Shown here: piece after piece, positions 45,301-57,318 of the stretch | Layout: each line of letters begins with the position of its first letter | Position numbering within the stretch: position 1 is the stretch's first letter | Assembly: GCA_025738555.1 (NCBI GenBank) | Contig: JAOVFP010000002.1 | Coordinates: 2,790,001-2,854,000, forward strand | DNA: 64,000 bases | Source of the DNA: Cyathus striatus | Taxonomy: Eukaryota > Basidiomycota > Agaricomycetes > Agaricales > Nidulariaceae | Direction: 5' to 3' | Translations under genes and position numbers: made by a program | Notes under the pieces: generated by a model | Seen by the model: the letters and a program-made list of their open reading frames with translations, nothing else | Told to the model about the DNA's origin: nothing | Databases searched by the model: none

Positions 45301-48300
45301 TACCATCCATGCTCTCCCTACACCCTGTACAGTTTCATATAGCGCTCTAGTCGATTCGGGTTCTACCCATTGTTTTATGGATTCATCTTTCGTTCGGACA
45401 CATGCTATTCCTACCTCACCTACTCCACCTATCGCTCTCAGACTTTTCGATGGCACCACCAATCATGTTATAACCGAGTTCGTTACACTGCCTGTACTAT
45501 TCCCTACCGGTGAATGTATTACAGTTGAACTCTATGTGACACCTCTTGATTCCGTGTGTTCTGCAGTCCTAGGATACAATTGGCTCACCCGCTTCAATCC
45601 GTTGATTGACTGGGTATCGGGCTCATTAACATTCCGGACTCCAGACACTTCCGAGCAACTTCCGCTCAAATCCGGGATCTCGGAACCAGGTTCCGCTTCC
45701 GAGGATCCATCTCCGGTCACCTCTGATGAGTCTCTGCCACCTCCTCCTAGCATTTCGCTAATAAACGGTGCCGCCTTCTCGCGTGCATGCCGTTTAGAGG
45801 GAGCACAGACTTTCCGTATCCAGCTTGGTGCTGTCGCTTCCGCCGCTGCCCTCAATCCAGAGGAAGCTCCGGATCTCTCTTCAATACCGTCTGAGTATCA
45901 CGAGTTTGCTGATGTATTTAGCAAGTCCCGGGCAGATACACTTGCCCTCACCGTCCCTACGACTTAAAGATCAACCTAGAGGAAGGTGCTTCACCTCCTG
46001 TAGGTCGGATCTATTCCTTTCCCAATCCGAGCTTTCCGCTCTTCGGGATTTCATCGATGAACATATCCGGATCGGATTCATTCAACCTTCGCGCTCTCCG
46101 CATGGGGCTCCCGTCCTTTTTGTCCGCAAGAAGGACGGATCGCTTCGGCTTTGTGTGGATTTCCGCGGGTTGAACGCTATTTCTAAAAAGGATCGTTATC
46201 CTTTGCCACTCATTTCAGATTTGCTCGACAGTCCCCGTCGCGCCCGTATCTACACCAAGATCGACCTGCGTCATGCGTACCACCTGGTCCGCATTGCCGA
46301 GGACGATGAATGGAAAACCGCTTTCCGGACTCGCTATGGATCCTTTGAATGGCTAGTCATGCCCTTCGGACTTTCCAATGCACCCGCGGGTTTCCAACGC
46401 TTCATGAACGATGTTTTCAAAGACCTTCTTGATGTGTGCGTCATAGTTTATTTGGATGACATCCTTATATACTCTGATAACCTTGCGCAACATCGCCAAC
46501 ATGTCAGGGAAGTTTTGCGTCGACTCCGAAGCACGGGTTGTACGCGCGCGCGGATAAGTGTGAGTTCCACTCGGAATCCGTGGAATATCTCGGATATATA
46601 CTATCGCCCAACGGTCTCACCATGTCTCCAACAAAGGTGAAGACTATTCAAGAATGGCCGGAACCAAGGAAAGTAAAAGACATTCAATCCTTCCTTGGGT
46701 TCGCTAATTTCTATCGGCGTTTTATATACAACTATTCCGACATAGTTGTTCCGCTCACCCGCCTTACCCGGAAGGGTAATCCGTGGAACTTCTCGGAAAA
46801 ATGCCGTTCCGCTTTCACTGAACTTAAGGACGCTTTCACGTCGGCACCCATTCTTACCCATTGGGTTCCCGACAAGCAGCTCATCGTGGAAACCGACGCT
46901 TCGGATTACGCGTTGGCTGCTATCCTGTCTATAGTTTCCGATGATGGCGAGATTCACCCTATCGCTTTCCACTCACGAACCTTTACACCTCCCGAGCTAA
47001 ACTACGACACCCATGACAAGGAATTGCTTGCTATCTTCGAAGCATTCCAAGTCTGGCGTCATTACCTGGAAGGTTCCGGTTCACCCATTGACGTCGTCAC
47101 AGACCACAAGAACTTGGAATACTTTTCCACAACCAAGATCTTGTCCCGACGACAAGCCCGATGGTCCGAGTATCTTTCCCAGTTCAATCTAGTTATCCGC
47201 TGACCCGGAAAACTCGGGGCGAAGCCGGATGCTCTGACTAGACGATGGGACGTCTACCCTAAAGAGGGGATAGCGACTACGCTAAGGTCAATCCGCATAA
47301 CTATCGTCCAGTGTTCACACAGGAACAGCTTATCACTTCTCTCCGAGCAACATCACTTATTGTACCCGCTCTTCGCGCTAGTATCATCATGGACATTGAA
47401 CAGTTACATACTGACATATTATCAGCTCTCCCTAATGACCCGGTCGCAGTTATCCGAATGCGGACTCCCGAGAATCGTTGGACTGTAACCCCGGACGGTT
47501 TCCTCCGTCTAGATAACCGGATCTATGTTCCGGACTCCGGAACCCTTCGCTTCGGGTTTTACAGTACAAACACGACCACCCGCTTTCAGGACACCTTGGA
47601 CAGAACAAGACCCTCGAGCTAATTCGACGCGAATATACTTGGCCGCTTATACGGACGTTTGTAAAGGACTATTGTAAGTCTTGTAATACTTGCATGCGTT
47701 CTAAACCACAGCGCCACCGCCCGTACGGAACCCTGAAACAACTTCCGGTTCCCGGACGCCCATGGCATTCGATATCTATGGATTTCATAGATCAACTTCC
47801 AAAATCATCGGCTTCCAAGTATGATTCTATACTCGTTATCGTGGATCGTTTCTCCAAGCAGTCTATCTTCATTCCCACTCATACCACTTGCTCTTCTTCC
47901 GACCTTGCGCTTCTATTTGTACTTCATGTCTTTTCCAAGCACGGAGTCCCGGAACACATCACTTCCGATCGTGGTTCCGAGTTTGTGTCGCATTTCTTCC
48001 GTTCCCTCGGTACAGCCCTCGACATCACTTTACATTTCACCTCGGGTTATCATCCCGAAGGCGACGGCCAAACGGAACGCACAAACCAAACTCTGGAACA
48101 ATACCTTCGGGCCTACTGCAACTACCAGCAGGATAACTGGTGTGATCTTTTACCTCTTGCTGAATTTGCTTACAATAATGCACCGAGCGCAACCACAGGA
48201 ATTTCACCGTTCTACGCAAACAAGGGTTATCACCCGAACCTTGCGATACATCCGGAACGTGATCTCACTTCCGCTCGTGCACGGCACTTCGCAGTAAACC

Positions 48301-48861
48301 TCGAGGAACTTCACGAGATGCTTCGGACCGAAATACTCAGTGCGCAGAAACGTTATCAAGCACCCGCCGATGCGCGTCGCAAACCCGCACCCGCATTCCC
48401 TGTCGGGACAAAGGTATACGTTAAAGCCGAGTACTTCCGGACAACCCGACCATCCCTGAAACTTGCAGAAAAGTTCCTAGGACCTTTTGAAGTCATCGCA
48501 CTTGCCGGATCGCATTCGCGTACCTTGCGCCTTCCAGAACAATTTCGTGCAGTCCACCCAGTATTCCATGTATCCATGCTTGAACCCAATACTGAAAATA
48601 CTATCCCAGATCGCATTATTCCTCCACCACCACCTGTCCAGGTTGATGGTGATATTGAATACGAGGTCTCGGAAATCTTGGACTCTAAACTGGATCGTGT
48701 TTGCGTTGCAAACTGAGGTACTATGTACGCTGGCTAGGGTATGAAGGGACAGATGAAGAGTTTTCATGGCTTCCGCCACGGAACTGGAACACGCTACGGA
48801 TATCATTGAAGAGTTCCACTCCCGCTATCCGGATAAGCCCGGCCCTACTCCTATTTCTTAA
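45168..48861 (+). pseudogene. Gypsy copy 2 pol (frameshifted)
   Basis: Same domain order as copy 1: protease (ALVDSGSTHCFM), reverse transcriptase (VIVYLDDIL near 46445), RNase H (IVETDASDYALAAILS and the well-preserved [20 protein letters not shown]), integrase (ITSDRGSEFV, GDGQTERTNQ) and chromodomain. Compared with copy 1 it lacks one C at about 45945, one C near 46018, one G near 46529, three bases near 47203 (creating a TGA after NLVIR), one base near 48697 and one near 48774. The last two break the chromodomain. Not functional as read. Confidence 0.8.
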
Positions 48862-48966
48862 ATTTCACGTTACTTATTATCCGCTTGCAGTTTCACCTTA
48901 TACAAAAACCAAAAACAACGAATAACATCCAAAAAGCGAGATACAAGTACATTAATTCTTGGTAAC

Positions 48967-49545
48967 GTGTTACGACCATTTCCATCACTCCCTCTGCGTC
49001 TGCAACTCGACCCGAGCTACTTCCACACCTTCCGACGCAATTCCGGCACCCGTCACAACTTCCTCGTATGCATCCGGATCCCGGAGGCATTCCACGAGCA
49101 AGGTTTCAATATGGAAACATGGACAATGTGCCCAGATACCTTGGAAACATCTCAGGACAACTTATCGAGTTTGCCTACCACCTGGAAATTGGCATCACGA
49201 CATCTGTAACTCAACTTGATAGACTACGCTATCTTCCAATGCTTCCTGCATTTTCCCCGGCAGTTCCTGCTACTTCCGCATCCAACCCAGACCTCATCCA
49301 ATATCTTCCAATCACTTCCCCATCCATTTCCAACTCTTCCGATGCTTCCAACCCAGTTCCGACACTCATCTCAGTCGGATATACAATCAGCAGTGCAACT
49401 AAGCTTGCCGCATTACCGGAACATCCGGAACGAATGGCTACCAGTGGAATATTGATGCACATGTCCTTCCACATCCATGGGCAGTGTTAATAGGTCTCGG
49501 GTTCAGCTACGACTTGCTGGAACTTACTCAGGAACTTGTAGTTCA
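48967..49545 (-). pseudogene. Remnant of the antisense reading region in Gypsy copy 2
   Basis: Aligns with two separate parts of the antisense region of copy 1: the coiled-coil end (48967-49205) and the Ser/Pro-rich start (about 49255-49470). The roughly 530 bases that carry the zinc-cluster motif in copy 1 (about 32170-32700) are missing. It is far more diverged than the rest of the element. Confidence 0.5.
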
Positions 49546-49697
49546 CACCTTTGCTACTTCCCTTGCCAAAGGAATCAGATGCGCTCTCTTTCTGTTATTT
49601 GAACATTCACTGACCAATAGGATTTCTCGTATTATTTTTAGTTATATTTTCTCGCACACAGTATGACCTCGTGGGCTCGGCCCTAAAAGGGGGATAC

Positions 49698-50273
49698 TGT
49701 TATATCCATGTCCGGATACATCGTGCCGACGTTCCCACGTGACCTTCTAACATACCCGGTCCGTTCCCGAACGTACCCGCTTCGGGTTTACACTTCCCGA
49801 CGTTCCCGCCCGGGAACGTACCCGGAACCCGTCGGGTTTTCTATCGGGTATCCCGGATACGTACTTTCTCTTATGACGGCCTCACCGCGTCATCATTCTA
49901 TTACTCCTCCCTTCCATTCCTACTTATACGTTTCATTATGGCCTTTGTAGATTAGTTCCTTATTCTTCATTCTGAGCGCGTCATTTGCGCCCCTACTCCG
50001 CTTTGCCAAGACTTCATTTCCTACTTACTCCTTTGACTTGTCCTTTGTATAATACTTCTACATTCGTATCTACAGGTTCCTACTTAGTATAAGTAGTCTT
50101 CCAGATGTAATAGGTAGTCTTTAGTATTCGTACCAACTCTGTACACTTTCTTCCTACTCTAAGTTCTGAAACCCGCTCCGGGTTTTCCTTCGGGTTTCTC
50201 TCCCACTACCTAGTGTAGTGGCGAAGCCTTCTCTTATACTCTGGAACGTCTTCCTTGGTTACATATCATCTTC
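49698..50273 (+). repeat. 3' LTR of Gypsy copy 2, truncated
   Basis: Starts TGTTATATCC after the purine tract and matches the 5' LTR to ACATATCATCTTC, then stops. About 190 terminal bases are missing. Confidence 0.9.
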
Positions 50274-50331
50274 TACATTTTTTGTATTCGACAATAATAC
50301 TAAGGCACTTACTCACTTTGTGGAATTACAG

Positions 50332-50478
50332 GGTATAGCAATGTTTCATGTTATTTTCCGAGTCGTTCATGAGGTTGCGCTGGCGCTGCTGTTCCCATAT
50401 CCGACCTCTGATAACGACTCGGATAAAGAAATCAAGCCTCAAGATTCCAACGAAGAAATGCTGATAGAGGCTGTGTGA
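50332..50478 (+). pseudogene. Multi-membrane-segment protein, last-exon fragment
   Basis: After a splice acceptor (gaattacag, ending 50331) the reading GIAMFHVIFRVVHEVALALL, then an acidic tail (DNDSDKEIKPQDSNEEMLIE), stops at TGA 50476-50478. It matches the last exon of the intact copy at 50789 (FRVVHEVTLMLL, DIKPEDAGDDSEKLTEEV). Upstream exons are absent; the truncated Gypsy LTR abuts intron sequence about 58 bases before. It may be the other end of the gene whose first exon lies at 14168. Confidence 0.75.
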
Positions 50479-50788
50479 TAGCTTTCCGTGCGTGTGACTG
50501 ATGGAAGATAACAGGGCAATCTAGGGCAATCCAATTCTCAAATGGCACTCGTTATTTATAGTACTTAATTGCCACTTGAATTCATATCTAGAATACTTAT
50601 GGTGTATTGCATCATCGATGTATCATAGGACTTTGGTTCAAATCTATATTAACCGGTGCATGTAGTACAGGTGAGCACGCGATGTCATATGCCAGAACTA
50701 TATAATTATAACTAGTATACACTCTACCAATGTACACCATCCAGTACTATCCCTACTATTTTCACCAATCTTAAAACTCATTCTTATA
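50479..50788. promoter_or_regulatory. Promoter region of the next array gene
   Basis: About 310 bases with no gene. It resembles the spacers between other array members in being AT-rich; no distinct motif is called. Confidence 0.3.
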
Positions 50789-51885
50789 ATGGAGTTGACA
50801 TACAACAATAAGTCCATAATTCCATTCCCCCTTCTATTTGCTCTCTTCGGTGGCGTGCCAGGATACAACATAGCCTTACTTTCATTTTGCTTCTACTCAA
50901 TGTACCTCTTTCACAAACTCGCGAAAAAAGATACCGATTCAACTGCTATACTCAAATTTGTAGCTGTAGTGTGGATAATCGTTAACATGACGTTCAAAGT
51001 CGACATAGATTCCTTCTCGCGATATGTGCGTATATTGGAAGAAGGAGACTCAGAATCGCTATTTGTATTCCGAGGTATTGGGCCGCAGGCGGAGCGAAAG
51101 CTTTGGGGAGTATTTCGCAGCCTAAGCTGGTTGGTGGATAGTATTGCGGTATGTCTTTCAGCTGAGACTTTTCTCGAAATTAAAATTGTGAATAAAGGCT
51201 TATAGAAGTATCGGAATCCTAATCAACCAAAAGTTTCTGTATCCAAAATTGACCGCATTATTGGTATATCTCACTTTTTTGGCCTATCTTGGTAAGCCTT
51301 CCTCGTATATTTCTGTGTCTCTTTGGCAGTACAAATCCTTATGAGTGTTCTGTAATAGGTCTAGGAGCTCCAGAACTATTAACGGAGTCTATCCCAAAAG
51401 CTGTTGCCGCAGCTCATCTGTATGCCACTGTTGCACTGAAGATAATCATGACCTTAACTATCTCTGGGGCACGAAATTTTTCTAAACGCAACGGACATCT
51501 TAATGTCTCATCAAACTACTCCTCACCAATAGCAGCACTTGCTGCAACGCTCGTAGAATGTACCATCCTTGTGATAGCATTGGATTTGTTCTTCGTTATT
51601 CCCTTTTCGCAGAGCGTTTGGCAGCTCAGAGATTTACCTCTGATGTTGTTTGTCTGTTTTCAGGTGAGTGTCTTCTGCTATGTACTTATTACCAAGGGCA
51701 TATTTATTCATTTAGTGCGCTTACAGTATATTGCGATACTTCTTATTATTTTCCGAGTGGTTCATGAAGTTACGCTGATGTTGCTGGTGCCGTATTCGAA
51801 GCCTGCCTCTGAAAATAACCCTGATAATGACATAAAGCCTGAAGATGCCGGTGATGACTCGGAAAAGTTGACAGAGGAAGTGTGA
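50789..51885 (+). CDS. Multi-membrane-segment protein, array copy 5
   Basis: ATG 50789 (MELTYNNKSIIPFPLLFALF). Exon 1 ends at 51148 (SWLVDSIA). The best acceptor is the AG ending aataaag near 51197, because it gives AYRSIGILINQKFLYPKL, in register with the other copies; the nearer tatag would break the frame. A short intron near 51292-51359 precedes LGAPELLTESIPKAVAAAHL, and the last intron (about 51664-51730) precedes YIAILLIIFRVVHEVTLMLL. Stop TGA 51883-51885 after an acidic tail. About seven hydrophobic segments. The late block reads VECTILVIALDLFFVIPF, and FRVVHE replaces the FRVAQGKAW of copies 1-3, so it forms a distinct sub-branch. Function unknown. Confidence 0.8.
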
Positions 51886-53086
51886 TAGCGTATCGTTACG
51901 TTGTTGCTGAGATAAATATGTTTGTTCTTATAAATAGGTAGCTGTGGAAACAAATGAATAAGGCGGGTGTATTTTTGTAACTGCGACACACGTCTGGAAC
52001 ATTAGTTTTTATATTGACACACCCCCTATCTTGGTTCGATGGTAGCGAGCGGGCTCTGGAGCTGTCGTGTCGCCTTCTGCGACTCCAATGCGCCTGTGAC
52101 ATTGGGACTTGGTAATTAAGTTCACTTCAGATGAAATGTCAGTAACGTTACCTTTTGAAAAAGGAAACTTTAGAAGGTCATGTCTATTTCTCTAGCACAG
52201 TAGAAGTTGATAAAATATTCGGCCCCGATACAACTGGGTAACGGGCACTAATGTCAATGAAAACGCAGCGACGGCGTTGACTGTCAACAGGATGGCGCGT
52301 CGTCGAGTGGCCTAGACAGATATAGGAATGGATCTTTTATGGACTTCTCTTACGACTGAGCGTGGTACCCCTATAGCATGCTGATTGCTCTGGAGGTTTT
52401 AGACGAAGGTTTCATATGGAGGGTGACAGGAGCCTACAAGTGTAAATAAGTTTAAGTAGCCGCCGGAGCGATCCGAGACCGAAGAGGGACTAGGATGCAC
52501 TGCCACCTGTATCGACCTTGGCATTGCCGCATACAACGAGCACGCTGCAAAATTGATGAGCACGATGGTGGCTTCATGCTCTCGAAACCCTGGGTCCTAC
52601 GGGAGAACTACCGGCAGCCTCGTTGCAAGCCTCAAGGAAAGCCAGCTGCCCAAGATTGACTTTGATTGTGACAGACTTGCTGCGTCTCGGCGCTTTTTTC
52701 GCGAATTCTGTGTCCTAGGTTGTCCTGCAGGGGCACCAAGCAACCCATTGTCCTATTGTCAAGTCCTCTACTTTTACTTTGCCTCTAGCCCCGTTCTTTG
52801 TTTTACTCTTATAAATCTCGTCTCATCATCCGAGAACCCTCAATCCTCCCGAACTAGTCTATTAGTTTCCTCGCTGCTTATCCAGAATTGCTTTATTACT
52901 GGACACCACTATTTCATGGGCCCCGTGCCATAAGCCTTCGCGGACACGTTGATTACTCCTGGTCATAGAACTCCAAAAGCTTACCACCACATACTTCACC
53001 CTTCACGCGCACCATCGAGTACTTCTACCGCCTGAGGGGGCTCTCCTCTCCTCTCCCCTCCCTTGCTTCCCTTTCATCCCTTCCCA
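51886..53086. other. Intergenic region
   Basis: No gene supported. A CT-rich tract (53040-53062) lies just before the next ATG, a common feature of fungal promoters. An open frame at 52553-52933 has no family features. Confidence 0.4.
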
Positions 53087-55297
53087 ATGTCGCGAACAGA
53101 CCCTCCCCGTGTCTTTCGCAGAGAGTGGAAATGGAACAAGCCCGTATGTTCCCACTCTTCTTTTCATCTGTTACCTCTTCAAGACTAACCACATGATTAT
53201 TCATATCGCCTACTTTGCTCTATTCACAAATATAGCACCTTCCTAAATCCACCTCTCTCCCAGAGATGCAACTGGTCCCAGAGAGCCGTCCCCTCTTCAC
53301 CTGCGGCCACTGCGGTTTCTCCAACTCCCTCGTCCCACTGTGTCTCTGGTGCCGCTGGACGTCCCCCGAAGCAATCCTCAAGTTTGAGCAATCCACGCCG
53401 CGCGCCAGGAGGATCACCGCACCAACAAAGGCGTCGTGGAACGTTAGTGTCAGCATGCCAGGAGAAGACAAAAGCAAGATGAACAACATATCACCGAAAA
53501 GGCAGCAGAATGTCATCATCAATATCAGCCGACACATGTACGAAAGTCATCATTCACGTCAGAGGTGCATGAGACGCCTATCAGAGATAAAACTCGAACA
53601 TCGACGGCACGTGGGAAGTCGACAAACGCTCAGCGGCCCTGCGTCCCCAACTCTCTCTCAACACACTTCTCGATACCACCTCGACCGGAATGGAGAGGCA
53701 GAAGCAGATTGTGGCGACCGGAATCCCGACCTCTGCGGATTGCAACTTCCGTGGTCCAGGCGACTGTTTCATTAGCGAGCTCTCGATGTCACCTGATCAC
53801 AAGACGCGTCGAGAATCGAGATGCCGTATTGAGAATAACAACGGATTCGCCTCTTTGGATATATGTGCTGGGAAGAATACTGATATTGGAGACAAGAGGA
53901 CACACAAGGGAAGCAATGTAGGCGTTCTACCTGCTCCTCCTGCCATCGCCGCGGCTGCGGGTTCCCCTTTAGAAGATAACGATGTCCAGGTCGCTACGGA
54001 GACAATATCGGTTAGTAATTCTCCGCTTCGAAGCTCCCTTTGTCTTTCGTTATATATACTGCTGGCATTGATGCTTTGCTTCAATCTTTCCTTCTTTTCC
54101 CATCCATTTATTTCTCTAATTTACGCCTTTCGTTCTTTATCTATTCACGTTCTTATCAATTATCTATCTCAGACTCGCAGTTCCAAACACACACGATCGT
54201 CAACCTGGGCTCCTGGATCGAGCTTAAACAGGAGCTTAAAGCGCTCTCGCCGACCTCTTCCACTGACCTTCCTCAATCCCCCGTCACAACCTCCTTCACC
54301 CAGCGCAGAGCGCTCCGAGTCGATCTCGCTTAAGAAGTCCAGCAGCACCATTGGACGCAAAAAGTCAAACAATACCATCCAGCTCAAACATTCAGGTAGC
54401 AACAGCGCCATGAACGCACTCAGATCTCTGTCCACAAAGCCCTCTCGCACCTTCCAGTCTGCCCGCTTAATCCTTGATTTCTCGAGTTCCAGACCTTGTT
54501 CTCCCATTGATGACACGTATGATGTGAAGAAAAAACACCGGGAGTTCGAGTTTGCTCCCTCGTCTCTCCCACAGGAGGAGATCCGCGCGTTCTCTCCGTT
54601 AAGAGAGAAAGGCTCGTCCACACCACCCCCAGATCGTACTCTCCGACGAAAGAAACACGTCTCGATCTTCCGTTCCTCCGCTCCACCACCTTCAGCTTCA
54701 GCACCTATAGCTATAGAGCTGACGATGCACCACTCTCCACCACAAAGGCAATCCAGCCACTCAGATACCAAGGTCCTAACTAATACTTCCATCTCGTCAC
54801 AAACACCCACCAGCGACGTCGACGAATTCGGAATGCTCACTTCCGACTCTAGACCGCAGACTCCGTCAAGTCCCAACAGCGATCGTCTAGGTTCCCCGAC
54901 TCGGCCATACTACACCGCCATACGTAAAAACATGCCCTCGGCCTCGCATTCTCGTCCTAATTCTGTTACGCTCCCTTCACGGCCTGTCTCTTGCCCTCCA
55001 CCGCGCCCGTTCTCAGTGCTGTCTTCGTCTCCTTCCCCCTCGTCGCCTCCTGTCTCTGCGTTGGCTTCGATACCAGATGCAGAGATCTACCCACTCCCCC
55101 GATCTTCTATGCCCCCTCCGCCGAGCTTTGGGTTCGGTGCGGAGGGGTGCTCAGTGAGCGGCGAGACGGAACTTCGGATGGCTCTAGGCGAGATGAGGTA
55201 TAAGGATAATCGAGGCAGTGGGAGCTTGGTTGGCCGGGTGAAAAAGTTACGCAAGGGCTTGAAGGAGATGTTGGGTTCTACCAACAAGCGGGTTTGA
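53087..55297 (+). CDS. Ser/Pro-rich protein with N-terminal four-cysteine knuckle, function unknown
   Basis: Unrecognised family. Exon 1 (53087-53143) reads MSRTDPPRVFRREWKWNKP. After an intron ending at 53235, HLPKSTSLPEMQLVPESRPL leads into CGHCGFSNSLVPLCLWCRW, a CX2CX10CX2C pattern like a zinc ribbon. A frame change is needed near 53610-53702. A GT-AG segment there (gtgggaag to gaggcag, about 93 bases) joins both frames in phase but has a weak donor. A second intron at about 54012-54173 removes an apparent hydrophobic stretch. The rest is Ser/Pro/Arg-rich (SLKRSRRPLPLTFLNPPSQP, TIGRKKSNNTIQLKHSGSNS), with a conserved-looking C-terminus (ETELRMALGEMRYKDNR, VGRVKKLRKGLKEMLGSTNK) ending at TGA 55295-55297. 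Probably a disordered scaffold or regulatory protein; that is inference. Confidence 0.6.
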
Positions 55298-57318
55298 AGC
55301 AGCGTTCGCAAGGAATATACCCAACTCCACCCTCTTGGAAGAGATTTATTTATTCGAAATCATCAGGTAGTGGATCTACCTTTCTTCTTGAATCTCTGTG
55401 ACGATTATGCTTTATGACGCTTATGACTTCCTTTTCTTTGTTTTTATTGCTTTCGTTTTCACTTGTCACAGAGGATAGTAGATTCATGATTTTTTTTGAT
55501 ATACCCATTGAAGGAAAACTACTAGCTGTATGAATACCCCACTCCCAACCCACTCCAATCCAGCCGTTACTGCGTTATGTACTTTACGTTCTACCTTTTC
55601 AAGTCGAAATTTTGTTTGTTTCGCAATTGTATTATTAGCAAGCTATGCTTTTTCTACGGTTTGTCTACAGTAACATAGTACGATTTTAGTATGAAGTGAT
55701 TTGTTGTACGGCCAGGTGACTGAGTACGTACATACTCAAACGAATTCAAGTTCTGTCGTAACTTCTGTTCAAGCTCTGTCACCCAATTGCCAGCCTCTGT
55801 TCGAAGTTTTAGATCTTTAGACCTCACCTGTGCTCTTCGTCACCCGTTCTGGATCTGTCAGCCACATTTTCGACATTTGGCCGCCAAAGTCCAGCCACCA
55901 AGCTCGCTTCAAAAGTCTCTCCTTACATCTTCTCAAATCTCAACTGTCCTTTCGTTCTCGCTCTTTCTTCCGATCTTTAGAGTCCTCTCTGCTTCCTCGT
56001 CGATGCTTTCCAAATATCTCTGCTTCTTCTTAGTTTATTTGTCCTCGATTTCCTTCAGATTCACTGCTTTCAGATTCTTGCTACATTTATGGATGTTGAT
56101 CTTGTATTGCACCATTGTCTACAGTGTGTACTACTGACTTGGAATGGGTGCTCTCACTAGGTTCGTTGTAAGTGTCTTATCCACAATCTTCATAACAAGA
56201 ATAATCGGCTTTCGTTATCTGTTCTATTTTCGATGACATTGACTTCATCCCTCCACATGAAGTCTCAGACTGACATATGTCAAAAATTGTATCACGAACC
56301 TGATTGACTCTGAAGTTCGATGACATCGTTGCACAATATCAAAACGTCCCTTGTCGTCATGCTCGACGTCTGCCTCGACTCTTTCCGCCTTCAGCACTGC
56401 CTCTGTAGTGACACAACACCTCGTTATTCGCTATGAATTATCTCGGATTTTTCCTTTTTTCCTGGAGCACATGAATACTACTGCATCGATGGATATTAGA
56501 AGAAACAGTTGCTACGGATGTCACGTTTACGAACGCTGTGAAGCTCTGTCTTGCTGAACTCGGACCCGGTACTCGACAACTTTGAAGACCAACAAGAATT
56601 TGCTAATGCCTTGGAGGAACCTAATGCCTTTTGAACTGGATGGGATGTTTTTCGAGAGAGACAACGAGATCAGCTTAGAGAAAACATGTTACATGCTCAA
56701 GGAAGATACAAAGCACAGGTCTCATCACTACCAAGGCTTAAGTACTGCTGTCTGGTACGATTTTACGCCATTTCACAGACGACAGGGTACAGTTTTCTAC
56801 AACATCAACACGCCTGGAGATCTAGCACTTTGCATCTCGCTCGCCTCTAGCTATCTAATCTGCTTTCAATTACCGAGCCACTAAGTATTTACTATATCTG
56901 GCGTTCTTATCTCTTGCAACGTGCTCTTACCTACTCCTTTTTTTTCGCTCGCTTCGCCCTTTCAAAAACAACAGCCTTCTCGATTTCCTATCTACTCAAA
57001 GGATCCTAGGACACTTCTGAAATACCTATCTTTTACTCTTGGAACCTGGGGATGCTGAAAGCCACAATACCCAGCACGTCAACTAGAAAAAGAATGAACC
57101 CGGACCATTTGTAATGTATCATTCAATCCACAATCATCTCAAAAGATTTACAAAACTTCTTTCTAATTAACTACATTACATTACAATAATACATCTACAC
57201 GTCCATCCGTACGCAGTACAGCATATAGTCATACACCACAATCCATTCATGAACCATGCCGATCCCCAGCTCGAGCAATACCAATACCATACACACAATC
57301 TCACTCCAAAATAAATAA
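55298..57318. other. Two kilobases without a firm gene
   Basis: Open fragments occur at 55787-56137, 56351-56557 and 56582-56884 on the plus strand. They could be exons of a small gene or debris (for example TDVTFTNAVKLCLAELGPGT near 56515 in one frame and QEFANALEEPNAF near 56595 in another). No start, splice pattern or family could be supported, so none is called. Confidence 0.35.

Larger units (their letters stand above)
42861..50273 (+). mobile_element. Gypsy-type LTR retrotransposon with chromodomain, copy 2 (3' end truncated)
   Basis: Same family as copy 1, inserted 38 bases upstream of the hAT transposase ATG. The 5' LTR is complete; the 3' LTR stops after ACATATCATCTTC, about 190 bases short, and runs directly into intron sequence of a membrane-protein gene fragment. 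gag is open throughout; pol has several 1-base losses. The region between pol and the 3' LTR differs strongly from copy 1. Confidence 0.9.

Noticed and set aside
51990..52110. tRNA-like GGTTCGA motif
   Set aside because: The promoter boxes are in the wrong order and no cloverleaf could be drawn on either strand.
54012..54173. Apparent membrane segment in the gene at 53087-55297
   Set aside because: The stretch begins gttagt, ends ctcag, is 162 bases long and joins flanking Ser-rich exons in frame; it is most likely an intron.
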